Below, piece after piece: positions 28,652 to 45,664 of a stretch of DNA of 64,000 nucleotides. The stretch is taken from assembly GCA_013152535.1 (NCBI GenBank), contig JAADGE010000082.1, forward strand, positions 1-64,000. Direction: 5' to 3'. The stretch comes from Chlorobiota bacterium. Lineage in GTDB: Bacteria; Bacteroidota; Bacteroidia; Bacteroidales; JAADGE01. The translations under genes and the position numbers were made by a program. The first letter of the stretch is position 1. Each line of letters opens with the position of its first letter. The notes under the pieces were generated by a model that worked only from the letters and a program-made list of their open reading frames with translations, was not told where the DNA came from and did no database searches.

Positions 28652-29530
28652 TTAAATGTTTTTCATCAAATTTTCAATTTTATTATAAGTCTCTCTGCTA
28701 ACGGATGCCAAAGGTAATCGCACATATTTTTTACAAATATTTAATATTTCCAATGCGGCTTTTACGCCTCCCGGATTGCCTTCCGAGAATACGGCATTTG
28801 TAAAGTCAAGTAATTTATAATGAAGCTGTTGCGAGGTGTTAATTTCATGTTTTAAAGCGGCTCGTACCATATCGGAAAATTGCTTTGGGTAAGCATTTGC
28901 GGTAACGGAAATGACACCTTGCATGCCCAATGTTATATAGGGCAGGGTATAAGTATCATCACCGGACAGTACGGTAAAATTTTCAGGTTTGTTTTTTAAA
29001 ATTTGCATCACTTGGTTTAAATTTCCGGATGCTTCTTTTACGGCAATAATGTTTTCAAAATCGTTTGCTAATTTTAAAGTGGTTTCTGCCGAAATGTTTA
29101 CGGAAGTTCTGCCGGGCACATTATATAAGATAACGGGAACGGGAGAAGCACTTGCAATACTTTTATAATGAATGTATAAACCTTTTTGCGTGGGTTTGTT
29201 ATAATACGGTGCTGCTGAGAGAATTGCATCAATATTTGTAAAGTCAGTATTTTTTATTCGGTTAATAACAGCCTGCGTGTTATTGCCTCCGATACCGAAA
29301 ACAATCGGCAGTTTTTTTTCGGAAATTTCTGTAACATAATTTAAAATCGCTTCTTGTTCTTGTACGGTGAGCGTGGGATTTTCTCCGGTTGTTCCCATTA
29401 TTACCAGAAATTCGACACCGCCGTTTACAATATGTTCGGTCAGTTTTTTTAAGGCATTAAAATCAATACTGTCGTCATCTCTGAACGGGGTTACCATTGC
29501 AACTCCGGTTCCTTTTAGTTTGTTTTGCAT
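28652..29530 (-). CDS. dapA: 4-hydroxy-tetrahydrodipicolinate synthase
   Basis: GTGVAMVTPFRDDDSID, VIMGTTGENPTLT, YYNKPTQKGLYIHY, ILYNVPGRTSVNI, AVKEASGN. Confidence 0.95.
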   Translation of the reverse strand: MQNKLKGTGVAMVTPFRDDDSIDFNALKKLTEHIVNGGVEFLVIMGTTGENPTLTVQEQEAILNYVTEISEKKLPIVFGIGGNNTQAVINRIKNTDFTNIDAILSAAPYYNKPTQKGLYIHYKSIASASPVPVILYNVPGRTSVNISAETTLKLANDFENIIAVKEASGNLNQVMQILKNKPENFTVLSGDDTYTLPYITLGMQGVISVTANAYPKQFSDMVRAALKHEINTSQQLHYKLLDFTNAVFSEGNPGGVKAALEILNICKKYVRLPLASVSRETYNKIENLMKNI

Positions 29531-29549
29531 AGTTTTGATAATTAAGATA

Positions 29550-30071
29550 TTATGCTTGTTTTATGGTGCTCAGGTAGTACATTATTTGGTCGGCTAAAAA
29601 GTCGGGGTTTTGAGTTTTCTTATAATTTATATTTAAGTCGGAATATTTACAATCAATGATACCTGAAACTTTAAATTTTGCTTTCGAGAGTGCAAAAATA
29701 TATTCTGTATAAAAACTGTTTTCCGCACATAAATTAATCAAAATATCATTTTCTTTATTAAGAAATTCTACGATACAAGGTTCTTTAATTTTACCGAATT
29801 TAGTAATATGTTTTTCCGAAAAAAAGTTATTATTTCCCTGCCCGAAATATATATTTCCTATATCTTCAGTTTTCGGAACGTATGCTAAAGTGCTGATATT
29901 AATTCCTTTTTGTAATAATTCTTTAGCGAAATGCTTCACACGTTCGAAATCGTCTTTGTTTCCTATACAATAAAGAATTGCAATATTTTTTGCTGTTTCA
30001 AAATTATGAAATTCAACCTTTCGCCGACTGCGGTTAATGTTTTTCGAAATTATAAGATCTTTTAAACTCAC
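29550..30071 (-). CDS. Conserved Bacteroidetes hypothetical protein (DUF6913-like)
   Basis: IAILYCIGNKDDFERVKHFAKELLQKGINISTLAYVP...DILINLCAE... Confidence 0.65.
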   Translation of the reverse strand: MSLKDLIISKNINRSRRKVEFHNFETAKNIAILYCIGNKDDFERVKHFAKELLQKGINISTLAYVPKTEDIGNIYFGQGNNNFFSEKHITKFGKIKEPCIVEFLNKENDILINLCAENSFYTEYIFALSKAKFKVSGIIDCKYSDLNINYKKTQNPDFLADQIMYYLSTIKQA

Positions 30072-30129
30072 TGTTTTGTTTTTGTTTACAATACAATATT
30101 ACAAAATAAAACGGATTTTTGAAAATTCC

Positions 30130-33139
<3,010 letters not shown>

Positions 33140-33143
33140 TGTC

Positions 33144-34232
33144 TTAATTATTTAATATTTGCAAAGCTTTTTTTATAGTAATTAATTTGCCGTTATTTAC
33201 GGCAATAATATAGGCATCAGGTATTTTTTTTTGAACTTTTTTCTGAAGTTTTGCAATTTCTTCATAAGATTTGGTATTACCCGTAAAATATCTGTAATAC
33301 CTCCCGTCTTCAACACATTCAACATTTTTAATACCTTTAAAATTTTCCGGTTTAGTATCTATTTTTTTTCCTGAAAATGCAAGTTGAATTTTAAATGTAA
33401 CTTTTTTCTCTGATTTGATAATTTTATTTTGATGTTCTGTTTCGTATTTATATTTTTTTATTGCTCGGTATATTGCTGATGCAATAATGGCTTGTCCGTT
33501 TTTAGAATTTAAAAAAAGTTCTTCGGCAGGATTAGTAATAAAACCTGTTTCAATTAATATACTCGGCATTGCACAATTCCATAATACAACTAATCCGGCT
33601 TGTCTCACATCTCTGTCTGTTCTTTTTGCTTTTTGTTTAAATTCTTCCTGCACCAATTCTGCTAATCGAATACTTTTATCTAAATAAGCATTTTGATACA
33701 GTGAAAAAATAATATCGGATTCGGGCGAATTGGGATCAAAACCTTCGTATTTGTTTTTGTAATTATCTTCGATAAGTATAACAGAGTTTTCACGTTTTAC
33801 AACATCCAATTGTTTGTCTGCCTTGTTGAGTCCCATAATAAATGTGGATGTTCCGGTAACGCTTTTTTTTGTGCTGGCATTAACATGAATTGAAATAAAC
33901 AAATCGGCATTATTTCTGTCAGCAATTTCCGAACGTTCATGAAGTTCAATGAATTTATCTGTTTTTCGGGTATAAATAACTTTGACGTCAGGTAAGTTTT
34001 CATTGATATACTTACCTAATCTTAAAGCAATTGCAAGTGTAATATCTTTTTCTTTACTTTTTTTGCCTAATGCACCTGAATCTTTACCGCCGTGTCCTGC
34101 ATCAATTACAATTACATTCACGTTATCATTTGTATCTTGTGCCGAAGTTTTTTGAAATATAAAAACAACTGAGATAACAAAAATGAGTTTTAGCAGTTTA
34201 TCCATATTAAGCTTTTTATTATCTTTTAACAT
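33144..34232 (-). CDS. N-acetylmuramoyl-L-alanine amidase
   Basis: VIVIDAGHGGKDSGALGKKSKEKDITLAIAL, SIHVNAS, ILIETGFITNPAEE. Confidence 0.93.
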   Translation of the reverse strand: MLKDNKKLNMDKLLKLIFVISVVFIFQKTSAQDTNDNVNVIVIDAGHGGKDSGALGKKSKEKDITLAIALRLGKYINENLPDVKVIYTRKTDKFIELHERSEIADRNNADLFISIHVNASTKKSVTGTSTFIMGLNKADKQLDVVKRENSVILIEDNYKNKYEGFDPNSPESDIIFSLYQNAYLDKSIRLAELVQEEFKQKAKRTDRDVRQAGLVVLWNCAMPSILIETGFITNPAEELFLNSKNGQAIIASAIYRAIKKYKYETEHQNKIIKSEKKVTFKIQLAFSGKKIDTKPENFKGIKNVECVEDGRYYRYFTGNTKSYEEIAKLQKKVQKKIPDAYIIAVNNGKLITIKKALQILNN

Positions 34233-34272
34233 TAATTAATATAATGAATTTTCGGTAATTGTGTTAATATTT

Positions 34273-34280
34273 TAATTTTG
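34273..34280 (+). promoter_or_regulatory. Candidate -7 element (TAATTTTG) upstream of LptD-like gene
   Basis: Matches TAnnTTTG in the divergent intergenic region. Confidence 0.4.
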
Positions 34281-34296
34281 CGTAAATTTAAAACAT

Positions 34297-36924
34297 TTGA
34301 ATAACAACAAAAATAATATATTAATTACAAATAATCTGCAAAATTTTGTAAAGTATTTTTTTACAATTATATTTTTATTCGTATTTACACATATTTTCGG
34401 ACAGCAAGATTCCTTATTTGTGAAAGACAGTATCAAAAATAATGTTATAACTGATACTCTGCCGATAAATAATGTTTCAGATACAACTGTGAACGATACT
34501 GCACAAAATAATATTGTTTCGCCGGATGCTGTTGATCAAATTATAAATTATTCTTGTAATGATTCTATTTTATTTTCTTTTTCGGAAGAAAAAATGTTTT
34601 TATACGGAAGAGGTGATATTCTCGCAAAAGATATGGAATTAAAATCTGCTTATGTTGAAATAGGAACAAAAGACAGTTATTTATATTCTAAAAGTGTTTC
34701 TGACAGTAGTGGTGAACATATAATAAAACCTGTTTTAAAACAAGATAATGAAGATTTTACTGTCAGCAGTCTTAAATATAATTTCAGAACGAAAAAGGCA
34801 CTTGTCAAAGATGTAAAAACAAAAATGGAACAAGGTTATTTACATAGTGATATTGCAAAAATGCAAACTAATAAAGAGTTTCACATTAAAGACGGTAAAT
34901 TTACAACTTGTGATTTGGATCATCCGCACTATTATATTAAATTAACAAAAGCCAAGAAAATTCCGAATAAACATATTATTTCAGGACCGATGTATTTTGT
35001 AATTGCAGATATTCCGTTATATATAATAGGTTTACCTTTCGGTATTTTACCAAATCAAAAACATAATTCTTCGGGTTTGATAATTCCCGAATACGGTGAA
35101 GAAAAGCAACGCGGTTTTTTTCTCAGAAACGGAGGATATTTTTGGGCTGTAAACGATTACATCAATGTAGCGGTTTTGGGAGATATTTATTCACGGGGAA
35201 GTTGGGGTTTAACTTTGAGATCAAATTTTAAAAAATTGTATAAATATTCAGGTAATATAGAATTAAAATATGATTTTATTCAAACCGGTGAGAGAATTTT
35301 AATTGATTCTAAAACTACAAATGCTTTTTCTGTAAACGGTACGTTTAATCAGGACCCGAAAGCTAATCCTAACGGAACTTTTTCAGTATCATTAAATTAC
35401 GGAAAAAATTTTCAGCTTACTTCTAAAAATATTGATGATTATACAAAAACAAGCCAGTCTTCTAATATTTCTTATCGCTGGTCCAAACCGGGAAGTATTT
35501 TTAACTTCAGCGCAAATTTAAGGGGTACTCATAATTCAAAATCTCAAGAATTTAACCTTCTTTTGCCGAGTTTGTCATTTAATGTAAAAAGACAAACACC
35601 TTTTAAAAAATTCGGAACGGGAACAAATAAATGGTATCAAAAAATCGGTTATACTCTCAGTGTTGATGCAAAAAATTCATTAACAACAACGGATACTACT
35701 ATTTTTGATAAGAGTAATTTTAATAAAATGAAAAACGGGTTAAAATATAGTTTACCTGTTTCTACTTCATTTTCTTTATTAAATTACATCAATGTAAGCC
35801 CCTCAATGAATTTTACCGGACGAATTTATACAAGTTATATTAAACATCGAAATATTATTTTAGTTAATGATAATCAGATTATTACGGCGATTAAAAATGA
35901 TACAATTCACAAAATAACTTTTCCTTTTGATTTTAACTTTTCTTTTCCCTTGTCAACAAAAATATACGGTATCTTTAATATTAACAAAGGAAGAGTACAG
36001 GCAATAAGGCATGTAATGTCGCCGTCATTATCTTTTAGTTATCGCCCGGATTTCAGTACAGATTTTTGGGGATATTATGGTTATAATAATTCAGACAGTA
36101 CTTATTATTCATATTACAACGGATATTTATACGGGGGACCTCAAGGCGGAAAATCAGGCTCAATTAATTTTTCTTTAGGGAATAATTTTGAAATGAAACT
36201 AAAAAGTAAAAATGATACAGTTACAGAATCTAAAAAAATTAAGTTAATTGACAATTTAAATATAGGAACATCATATAATTTAGCTGCCGAAAAACTTAAT
36301 TTTTCTAACATTTCTATACGAGGAAATACCAAATTATTAAAAAATATTTCATTAACTTTCGGTGCAGATTTTGATCCTTATATCAGGGACTCTTTAGGGA
36401 CAAAGGTTAATACTTTTGAATGGGATGTAAATCATCGAATTGCCAGATTTAATTCAGGAAGAATTGGTCTTTCGGGTTCTTTAAAACCTAAAAAATCTCA
36501 AACAAAAGGAGATCAAATTAATTCGGATTTTTACTATTATCAACATCCGGAAATTCCCTATGCAGATTTTGATATTCCTTGGAATTTATCTGCAAATTAT
36601 AATCTGAATGTTATTAATAAGTTTGATATTGCTTCTCAACTTTATGTCAAAAAGATAACTCAAACAGTTTCATTAAACGGTAATTTTTCTTTAACCAAGA
36701 ATTGGAAAATTACGGCAAGAACAAATTACGATATTGTTGCCCAAAAATTTTCTTATGCTCAATTTTCAGTTTATCGAGATTTGCATTGTTGGGAAATGAG
36801 TTTTAATGTTATTCCGTTCGGAACATTAAAAAGTTATTCTTTTCGTATAAATATTAAATCAAGCGTGTTCAAAGGAATTGAATACAATAAACGTAAGGAA
36901 TGGGATAAGAGTAAACTCTTCTAA
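34297..36924 (+). CDS. LPS-assembly protein LptD-like (OstA/organic solvent tolerance family)
   Basis: N-terminal OstA-like region, DGKFTTCDLDHPHYYIKL, large beta-barrel C terminus. Confidence 0.8.
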   Translation: MNNNKNNILITNNLQNFVKYFFTIIFLFVFTHIFGQQDSLFVKDSIKNNVITDTLPINNVSDTTVNDTAQNNIVSPDAVDQIINYSCNDSILFSFSEEKMFLYGRGDILAKDMELKSAYVEIGTKDSYLYSKSVSDSSGEHIIKPVLKQDNEDFTVSSLKYNFRTKKALVKDVKTKMEQGYLHSDIAKMQTNKEFHIKDGKFTTCDLDHPHYYIKLTKAKKIPNKHIISGPMYFVIADIPLYIIGLPFGILPNQKHNSSGLIIPEYGEEKQRGFFLRNGGYFWAVNDYINVAVLGDIYSRGSWGLTLRSNFKKLYKYSGNIELKYDFIQTGERILIDSKTTNAFSVNGTFNQDPKANPNGTFSVSLNYGKNFQLTSKNIDDYTKTSQSSNISYRWSKPGSIFNFSANLRGTHNSKSQEFNLLLPSLSFNVKRQTPFKKFGTGTNKWYQKIGYTLSVDAKNSLTTTDTTIFDKSNFNKMKNGLKYSLPVSTSFSLLNYINVSPSMNFTGRIYTSYIKHRNIILVNDNQIITAIKNDTIHKITFPFDFNFSFPLSTKIYGIFNINKGRVQAIRHVMSPSLSFSYRPDFSTDFWGYYGYNNSDSTYYSYYNGYLYGGPQGGKSGSINFSLGNNFEMKLKSKNDTVTESKKIKLIDNLNIGTSYNLAAEKLNFSNISIRGNTKLLKNISLTFGADFDPYIRDSLGTKVNTFEWDVNHRIARFNSGRIGLSGSLKPKKSQTKGDQINSDFYYYQHPEIPYADFDIPWNLSANYNLNVINKFDIASQLYVKKITQTVSLNGNFSLTKNWKITARTNYDIVAQKFSYAQFSVYRDLHCWEMSFNVIPFGTLKSYSFRINIKSSVFKGIEYNKRKEWDKSKLF

Positions 36925-37341
36925 TACAAACTGTTACTGCTGAGTATGCGTATCCGGTATATAAAATAATTGAATCTATTTTTCCGAATATGTTTGAACT
37001 CGTACAAGCATTAATATTTTAGTTTACGTTACGGTGATACAGATTAAAAAAATATCTGTTAAATTTGAGAATGTTCGAGACCAATAATGTTTCCGAGGGT
37101 TAAAAATGATACTTCTTAACGTTAATAAACAGCATATCATAAATGAATTTCTTCCAAAGTTATTAACGGCGTATTTTTCAAGTGAATTCGCAGTTCTGTT
37201 ATAAAATGATAAATATTAATAATACACCTCATATCGAAAGCTCAAATAATCATTTTTTTTTGATGATTTACAGTTAAAATATTATTTTCGCAGATTGAAA
37301 TTAATTATGTTCTTAATACTCATTTTATAAAAACAACACTC

Positions 37342-41009
<3,668 letters not shown>

Positions 41010-41023
41010 TTTTAACAGAAAAA

Positions 41024-42949
41024 ATGGATAAAAATCAAATCTTCGGAATTATAATTATTGTAGCTTTACTTATAGGTTACGGTATTTATAATCAACCTTC
41101 AAAAGAGGAAATTGCAAAAAAACAGAGAGAACAAGATTCTTTAAGAAAAGTTTTAGTTGAGCAGGGAATTAAAGATTCAATTACTCAAGCACGGGATTCT
41201 GTTACTAAAGCATTAATTGTTAATAAACTTGATTCTGTTGCTGCCGATACTGCAACAATAAAAAAAGATTTAAAAACAGATTTCGGTGTCTTTTCTTCTT
41301 CTGCATTAGGGAACGAAAAATTAATTACATTAGAAAATCAAAAAATCAAAATTAAATTTACGACAAAGGGTGCATATCCGTATTATGCCGAATTAAGAAA
41401 TTTCAAAGCAGGAGGCAAAAAACCGTGGGATAAACCGTTGATATTATTTAATAATGACGAAAATAAATTTGAACTTAAATTTTATTCGGATAATAAAGAT
41501 ATTTCAACTTCCGATTTGTATTTTGTAAATATAAAAGGTGATTCGATTTATGATGCAAGTAAAAAGAAACAAACCGTAACTCTAAGATTAAATGCCGGAG
41601 AAGGTAAATATATTGATTTTATATACAGTTTAGAACCCGACAGCTATTTGATGAAATATGATATTCAATTTCATAATTTAGATGATGATTTGGCGGCAAA
41701 TTCAAGTTATTTAGATTTATATTGGAAATCAAAAATTCGCAGACAGGAAAAAGGGGCAAAATGGGAAAATCAAAATTCCACGATTTACTATCGATATTAT
41801 GAGGACGAAGTTAAATATTTAACTGAAACTTCTGATGAGAAAGAAGAATCAGAAGATACCAGAATTGGATGGATTGCCTATAAAGATCAATTTTTTTCAA
41901 CCATTTTAATTGCTGATAAATATTTCTCTTCGGCAGATATGAAATATACGAAAGATAAAACTTTTGTTAAATATTTAAAAAACCTTGAAAGTACTCTTTC
42001 AGTTCCTTACGAAACAGGAAATCCGCATTACGGTTTTACTTATTACTTCGGACCGAACGATTTCGATATTTTGAAAAAAATTAAAAGAAAAGACGGAAAA
42101 AGTTTAAGTTTAAACCGGATAATTCCTCTCGGATGGTCTGTATTCAGATGGGTAAATATATATATTATTATTCCTCTGTTTAATGGTTTGGGGTATCTTT
42201 TCGGTAATAATATGGGATTAATTATTTTAATTATGACTTTATTAATTAAGTTAGCTTTATTCCCGTTTACATTTAAATCCTATAAATCATCGGCAAAAAT
42301 GCGTGTATTAAAGCCGCAAATTGACGAAATAAATAAAAAAATTCCGAAAGAAAAATCAATGGAACGCCAACAAGCTACTATGGCATTGTATAAAAAGGTA
42401 GGTGTAAATCCTATGGGAGGTTGTTTGCCTATGCTGTTCCAAATGCCTTTTTTAATTGCAATGTTCCGATTTTTTCCGTCGTCAATTGAATTAAGGCAAA
42501 AAAGTTTCTTGTGGGCAAGCGATTTATCATCTTATGATTCTATTTGGAATTTCCCTCACGGATTCAGTATCCCTATGTATGGTGACCATATCAGTTTATT
42601 TGCTCTTTTAATGGCGGTGGCAATGCTTATCAGTCAATTATTGAATAAAAATCAAATGTCCGGCGGCAACACACAAATGCCGGGTATGAAACTGATGTTG
42701 TATCTTATGCCTGTGATGATGGTTTTATGGTTTAATAAATATTCTGCAGGTTTAAGTTATTATTATTTCTTGTCAAACGTAATTACTATTATCCAAACTT
42801 TAGTAATTCGCCGAATGATAAACGAGGATGATTTATTGTCAAAATTAAATGCTAATAAGAAAAAGGCAAAACCGAAATCGAATTGGCAAAAACGTTTAGA
42901 AGACATGCAAAAAGTACAAAAGCAGCAGAAAAATAAAAAAAGAAGATAA
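41024..42949 (+). CDS. yidC: Membrane protein insertase YidC
   Basis: MDKNQIFGIIIIVALLIGYGIY...; GLIILIMTLLIKLALFPFTFKSYKSSAKMRVLKPQIDEINKK; GVNPMGGCLPMLFQMPFLIAMFRFFPSSIELRQ. Confidence 0.96.
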   Translation: MDKNQIFGIIIIVALLIGYGIYNQPSKEEIAKKQREQDSLRKVLVEQGIKDSITQARDSVTKALIVNKLDSVAADTATIKKDLKTDFGVFSSSALGNEKLITLENQKIKIKFTTKGAYPYYAELRNFKAGGKKPWDKPLILFNNDENKFELKFYSDNKDISTSDLYFVNIKGDSIYDASKKKQTVTLRLNAGEGKYIDFIYSLEPDSYLMKYDIQFHNLDDDLAANSSYLDLYWKSKIRRQEKGAKWENQNSTIYYRYYEDEVKYLTETSDEKEESEDTRIGWIAYKDQFFSTILIADKYFSSADMKYTKDKTFVKYLKNLESTLSVPYETGNPHYGFTYYFGPNDFDILKKIKRKDGKSLSLNRIIPLGWSVFRWVNIYIIIPLFNGLGYLFGNNMGLIILIMTLLIKLALFPFTFKSYKSSAKMRVLKPQIDEINKKIPKEKSMERQQATMALYKKVGVNPMGGCLPMLFQMPFLIAMFRFFPSSIELRQKSFLWASDLSSYDSIWNFPHGFSIPMYGDHISLFALLMAVAMLISQLLNKNQMSGGNTQMPGMKLMLYLMPVMMVLWFNKYSAGLSYYYFLSNVITIIQTLVIRRMINEDDLLSKLNANKKKAKPKSNWQKRLEDMQKVQKQQKNKKRR

Positions 42950-42966
42950 TATTAAAAAATTTATGA

Positions 42967-42999
42967 TAAATCCCGATAGTTTAACAATCGGGATTTTTT
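42967..42999 (+). terminator. Rho-independent terminator of yidC
   Basis: aatcccgat-agtttaaca-atcgggatttttttag. Confidence 0.8.
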
Positions 43000-43039
43000 T
43001 AGTTAAAAAATCTTAATTATAAGGTCTTGCGTATAAAGA

Positions 43040-43100
43040 TTGTTGCAAATATCGCAAATAATTTAACTTCTTGTTGCAAATATCGCAAATAATTAAGTTT
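43040..43100. repeat. Two tandem imperfect copies of a 31-bp unit (ttgttgcaaatatcgcaaataatt...)
   Basis: Copies begin at 43040 and 43071; about the first 24 bp are identical. Confidence 0.9.
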
Positions 43101-43190
43101 CTCAGTATTATATATTCAATTTTTTGCATATTTTACAGATAATATTCTTTTAATTGCAAATATCCGTTTTGTTTTGGAATTATCCCGTTC

Positions 43191-43198
43191 TATCTTTG
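43191..43198 (+). promoter_or_regulatory. Candidate -7 element (TATCTTTG)
   Basis: Matches TAnnTTTG, about 30 nt upstream of ATG 43229. Confidence 0.5.
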
Positions 43199-43228
43199 TA
43201 TTGAAAATAAACACAAAAAATAACAGTT

Positions 43229-44342
43229 ATGAAAACATTTACGAAATTATCAGTGATTGTAAGTCTGTTCATTTTTTTAAATTTGAATATGCTTGCTCAA
43301 AAGCCGAGTCTTACAGTATTAAATATGGATTCGCAAGGTATGGAATACACTCCGGAGCAACTCGGGAATTTGCTGCGTATGGAAGTTGAAAAATTAGATA
43401 AATATGAAGTTACCGACAGGTATGATGTTGCTTATTTGGTTGAAAAAAACAATCTTAAAATTGACAATTGTTACGGAAAAATTTGTTTGACAGAAATGGG
43501 AAAACTTTTAAAATCCGATAAAATGATGAGCGGAAGTGCCGAGTTATACGGAAATAAAATTATTCTGTCAATTCGCTTGGTTGATGTGAAATCAGACAGA
43601 ATTGAAAAAGCTGAGGTTATGGAATTTTTAAAATATCCGGAGCAAATTCAAGTTATGATCCGAATTGTATAAGATGTTTGATTTACCGACAGACGATTTA
43701 CAAAATCAAATTAAAAGTTTAACAAACGAACAAGTTTATGAAAGCGAATTGATTAATCCGAATACCGACAAATTAAACCTTTCCGGTCCGCGGTTGGGAT
43801 TAACCTATTTTGACGGTGATATCAAAGATATTATGATGAAACCGAAAGACGAAGGCGGTTACGATGTATGGCCTGTTATGTTTATGTTCGGGTATCAGTT
43901 TGAAGTTCAGTATCTTAATTCAGGAAATTTTCAGGCATTATTTGAATTCTTGCCTACCGTAACAGGTGTTGATCAAGGACTTTTTTTACCGAATTTATCA
44001 ATTCTTATGGGTTTCAGGCATAATGTAAGAGGTTGGGAAATAGCACTCGGTCCTACGGCAGGATTAACAAAAAAAGCAACCGGCTATTACGATGCCGAAG
44101 GAAATTGGCATTTATCTTCTGATTGGGACAATACATTAGGTCTGAACCCAAATCCGAGCGAAAAAAGACTTGACAGCAGGGGATATATAACCTATCATAC
44201 GGGATTTGTTTTTGCTTTCGGTAAATCATTTAAATCAGGCAAAATGAATTTTCCCGTAAATGCTTTTGTAATTCCCTCAAAAAACGGAATGCGTTTCGGA
44301 ATAACCTTCGGATTTAATTCTAAAAACAAACAAGTAAATTAA
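43229..44342 (+). pseudogene. CsgG/DUF2380-like secreted protein split by a small frameshift near 43664-43672
   Basis: 43229-43672 ends ...EQIQVMIRIV*; the overlapping downstream frame continues YKMFDLPTDDLQNQIKS... to 44342; the second half has no signal peptide or good start. Confidence 0.65.
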
Positions 44343-44381
44343 AGTTCAAAATTATTACGGGAAGTTTTTTATCTTTGTTAT

Positions 44382-44888
44382 ATGATTAAAAATTTCAATA
44401 TAAAATATCTTCCCGTAATTTTAATCTTTATTTTAACATTATATTCTGTGGAAATTATGGCGGTTCAAGCAAATCCCGGAAATAATAATTCTGCCGGAGG
44501 AGTTGAAATTGTAAAGCAACAAAAAACAAATAATTTACCGTTAAAAAAAAGGTTTCTTAAAAGATTAGTTAAAAAAATAGCAGAAAATTTTAAAGAAACA
44601 AAAAGAAAAATTGTAAAGAGAGTTAAACGAATTTTTTCTAAACGAAAAGCAAAAAAAGAAAGGATGAAAAGCAGTTTCAGACACAGACACCATAATTTAT
44701 TTAATATTCTTGTGTTTTTAAGTATTTTTCTTTTGCTTACCTGCGGGATTATTGCATTATTTTATTTTACAGTTATTTCTTCTGCCGTTTTTTTAATTCT
44801 TTCACTTATTTTGGGTATAACAACTTGTGTTATTGCATTAATTTACTTTTCCGGGAGATACATCGTAAGACCGCATTTCAAATCTTAG
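44382..44888 (+). CDS. Small membrane protein with cationic segment
   Basis: KKRFLKRLVKKIAENFKETKRKIVKRVKRIFSKRKAKKERMK followed by two TM helices. Confidence 0.65.
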   Translation: MIKNFNIKYLPVILIFILTLYSVEIMAVQANPGNNNSAGGVEIVKQQKTNNLPLKKRFLKRLVKKIAENFKETKRKIVKRVKRIFSKRKAKKERMKSSFRHRHHNLFNILVFLSIFLLLTCGIIALFYFTVISSAVFLILSLILGITTCVIALIYFSGRYIVRPHFKS

Positions 44889-44918
44889 AGTAATTTTAAC
44901 TATTTTAATCAATTTAAA

Positions 44919-45623
44919 ATGAGATATTTAGCATCTGTTTTTTTGATTATTTTGTCTGTAATATCTCAGAGTCAAAATCGATACCTGAGTATCGGAAATA
45001 AGCAAAACGGTATTTGTTTCGGTAATTCTGAATTATATAACGGTTTAAGAATTAATTTCTTGGATAAAAATACAGATTTAATTAACGGTATGAATATTTC
45101 CGTGATATCAAAATCAAATGTAACTAACGGAGTAAAGTTTTCTTTACAATCTTATTCTCAAAAAACAAACGGAATTAATTTTGTAATTTGGGGACTTGAC
45201 GAAACTGAAAGCAATGGTTTTACATTTGCAACTGCTATGGTTGCAGAAGAACTTAACGGTTTAGGAATAGGTTTAATTTCTGCGACAGCAAAAAAAATGA
45301 ACGGTGTATTTTTTACCGGTATAATAGGAACAATGACGGCTCCTGTTAATCAAATTACCGGTATTGCCGTCGGATTAATTTTTAATGTTCAGTCAAAAAA
45401 ATTTAACGGTCTCGCAATAGGAGGCACAAATGATGCAGAAATTTCAAAAGGATTATTGATAGGTGTATTTAATTTTTCAAAAAAACATTACGGAATTCAA
45501 ATAGGCTTAAATAATAATTCTGAAGAATTACACGGTCTTCAAATCGGCTTATGGAATACTGCAATGAATAATTCTTTTTTTAAAAGAATGCCTTTAATTA
45601 ACTTTAATTTTAAAAGAAAATAA
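44919..45623 (+). CDS. Secreted repeat protein (LA_2272-type surface repeat-like)
   Basis: Signal peptide; NG[LIMVF]-centred repeat about every 18-22 aa. Confidence 0.7.
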   Translation: MRYLASVFLIILSVISQSQNRYLSIGNKQNGICFGNSELYNGLRINFLDKNTDLINGMNISVISKSNVTNGVKFSLQSYSQKTNGINFVIWGLDETESNGFTFATAMVAEELNGLGIGLISATAKKMNGVFFTGIIGTMTAPVNQITGIAVGLIFNVQSKKFNGLAIGGTNDAEISKGLLIGVFNFSKKHYGIQIGLNNNSEELHGLQIGLWNTAMNNSFFKRMPLINFNFKRK

Positions 45624-45664
45624 AAGACGTATATTTTTATTAATTATATTGTAATTTATTTATT

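Noticed and set aside
43040-43100. CRISPR array or mobile-element end
   Set aside because: Two adjacent copies without unique spacers, no cas genes or transposase nearby
43174-43389. 71-aa plus-strand ORF
   Set aside because: Alternative frame over the promoter and signal peptide of the CsgG-like gene
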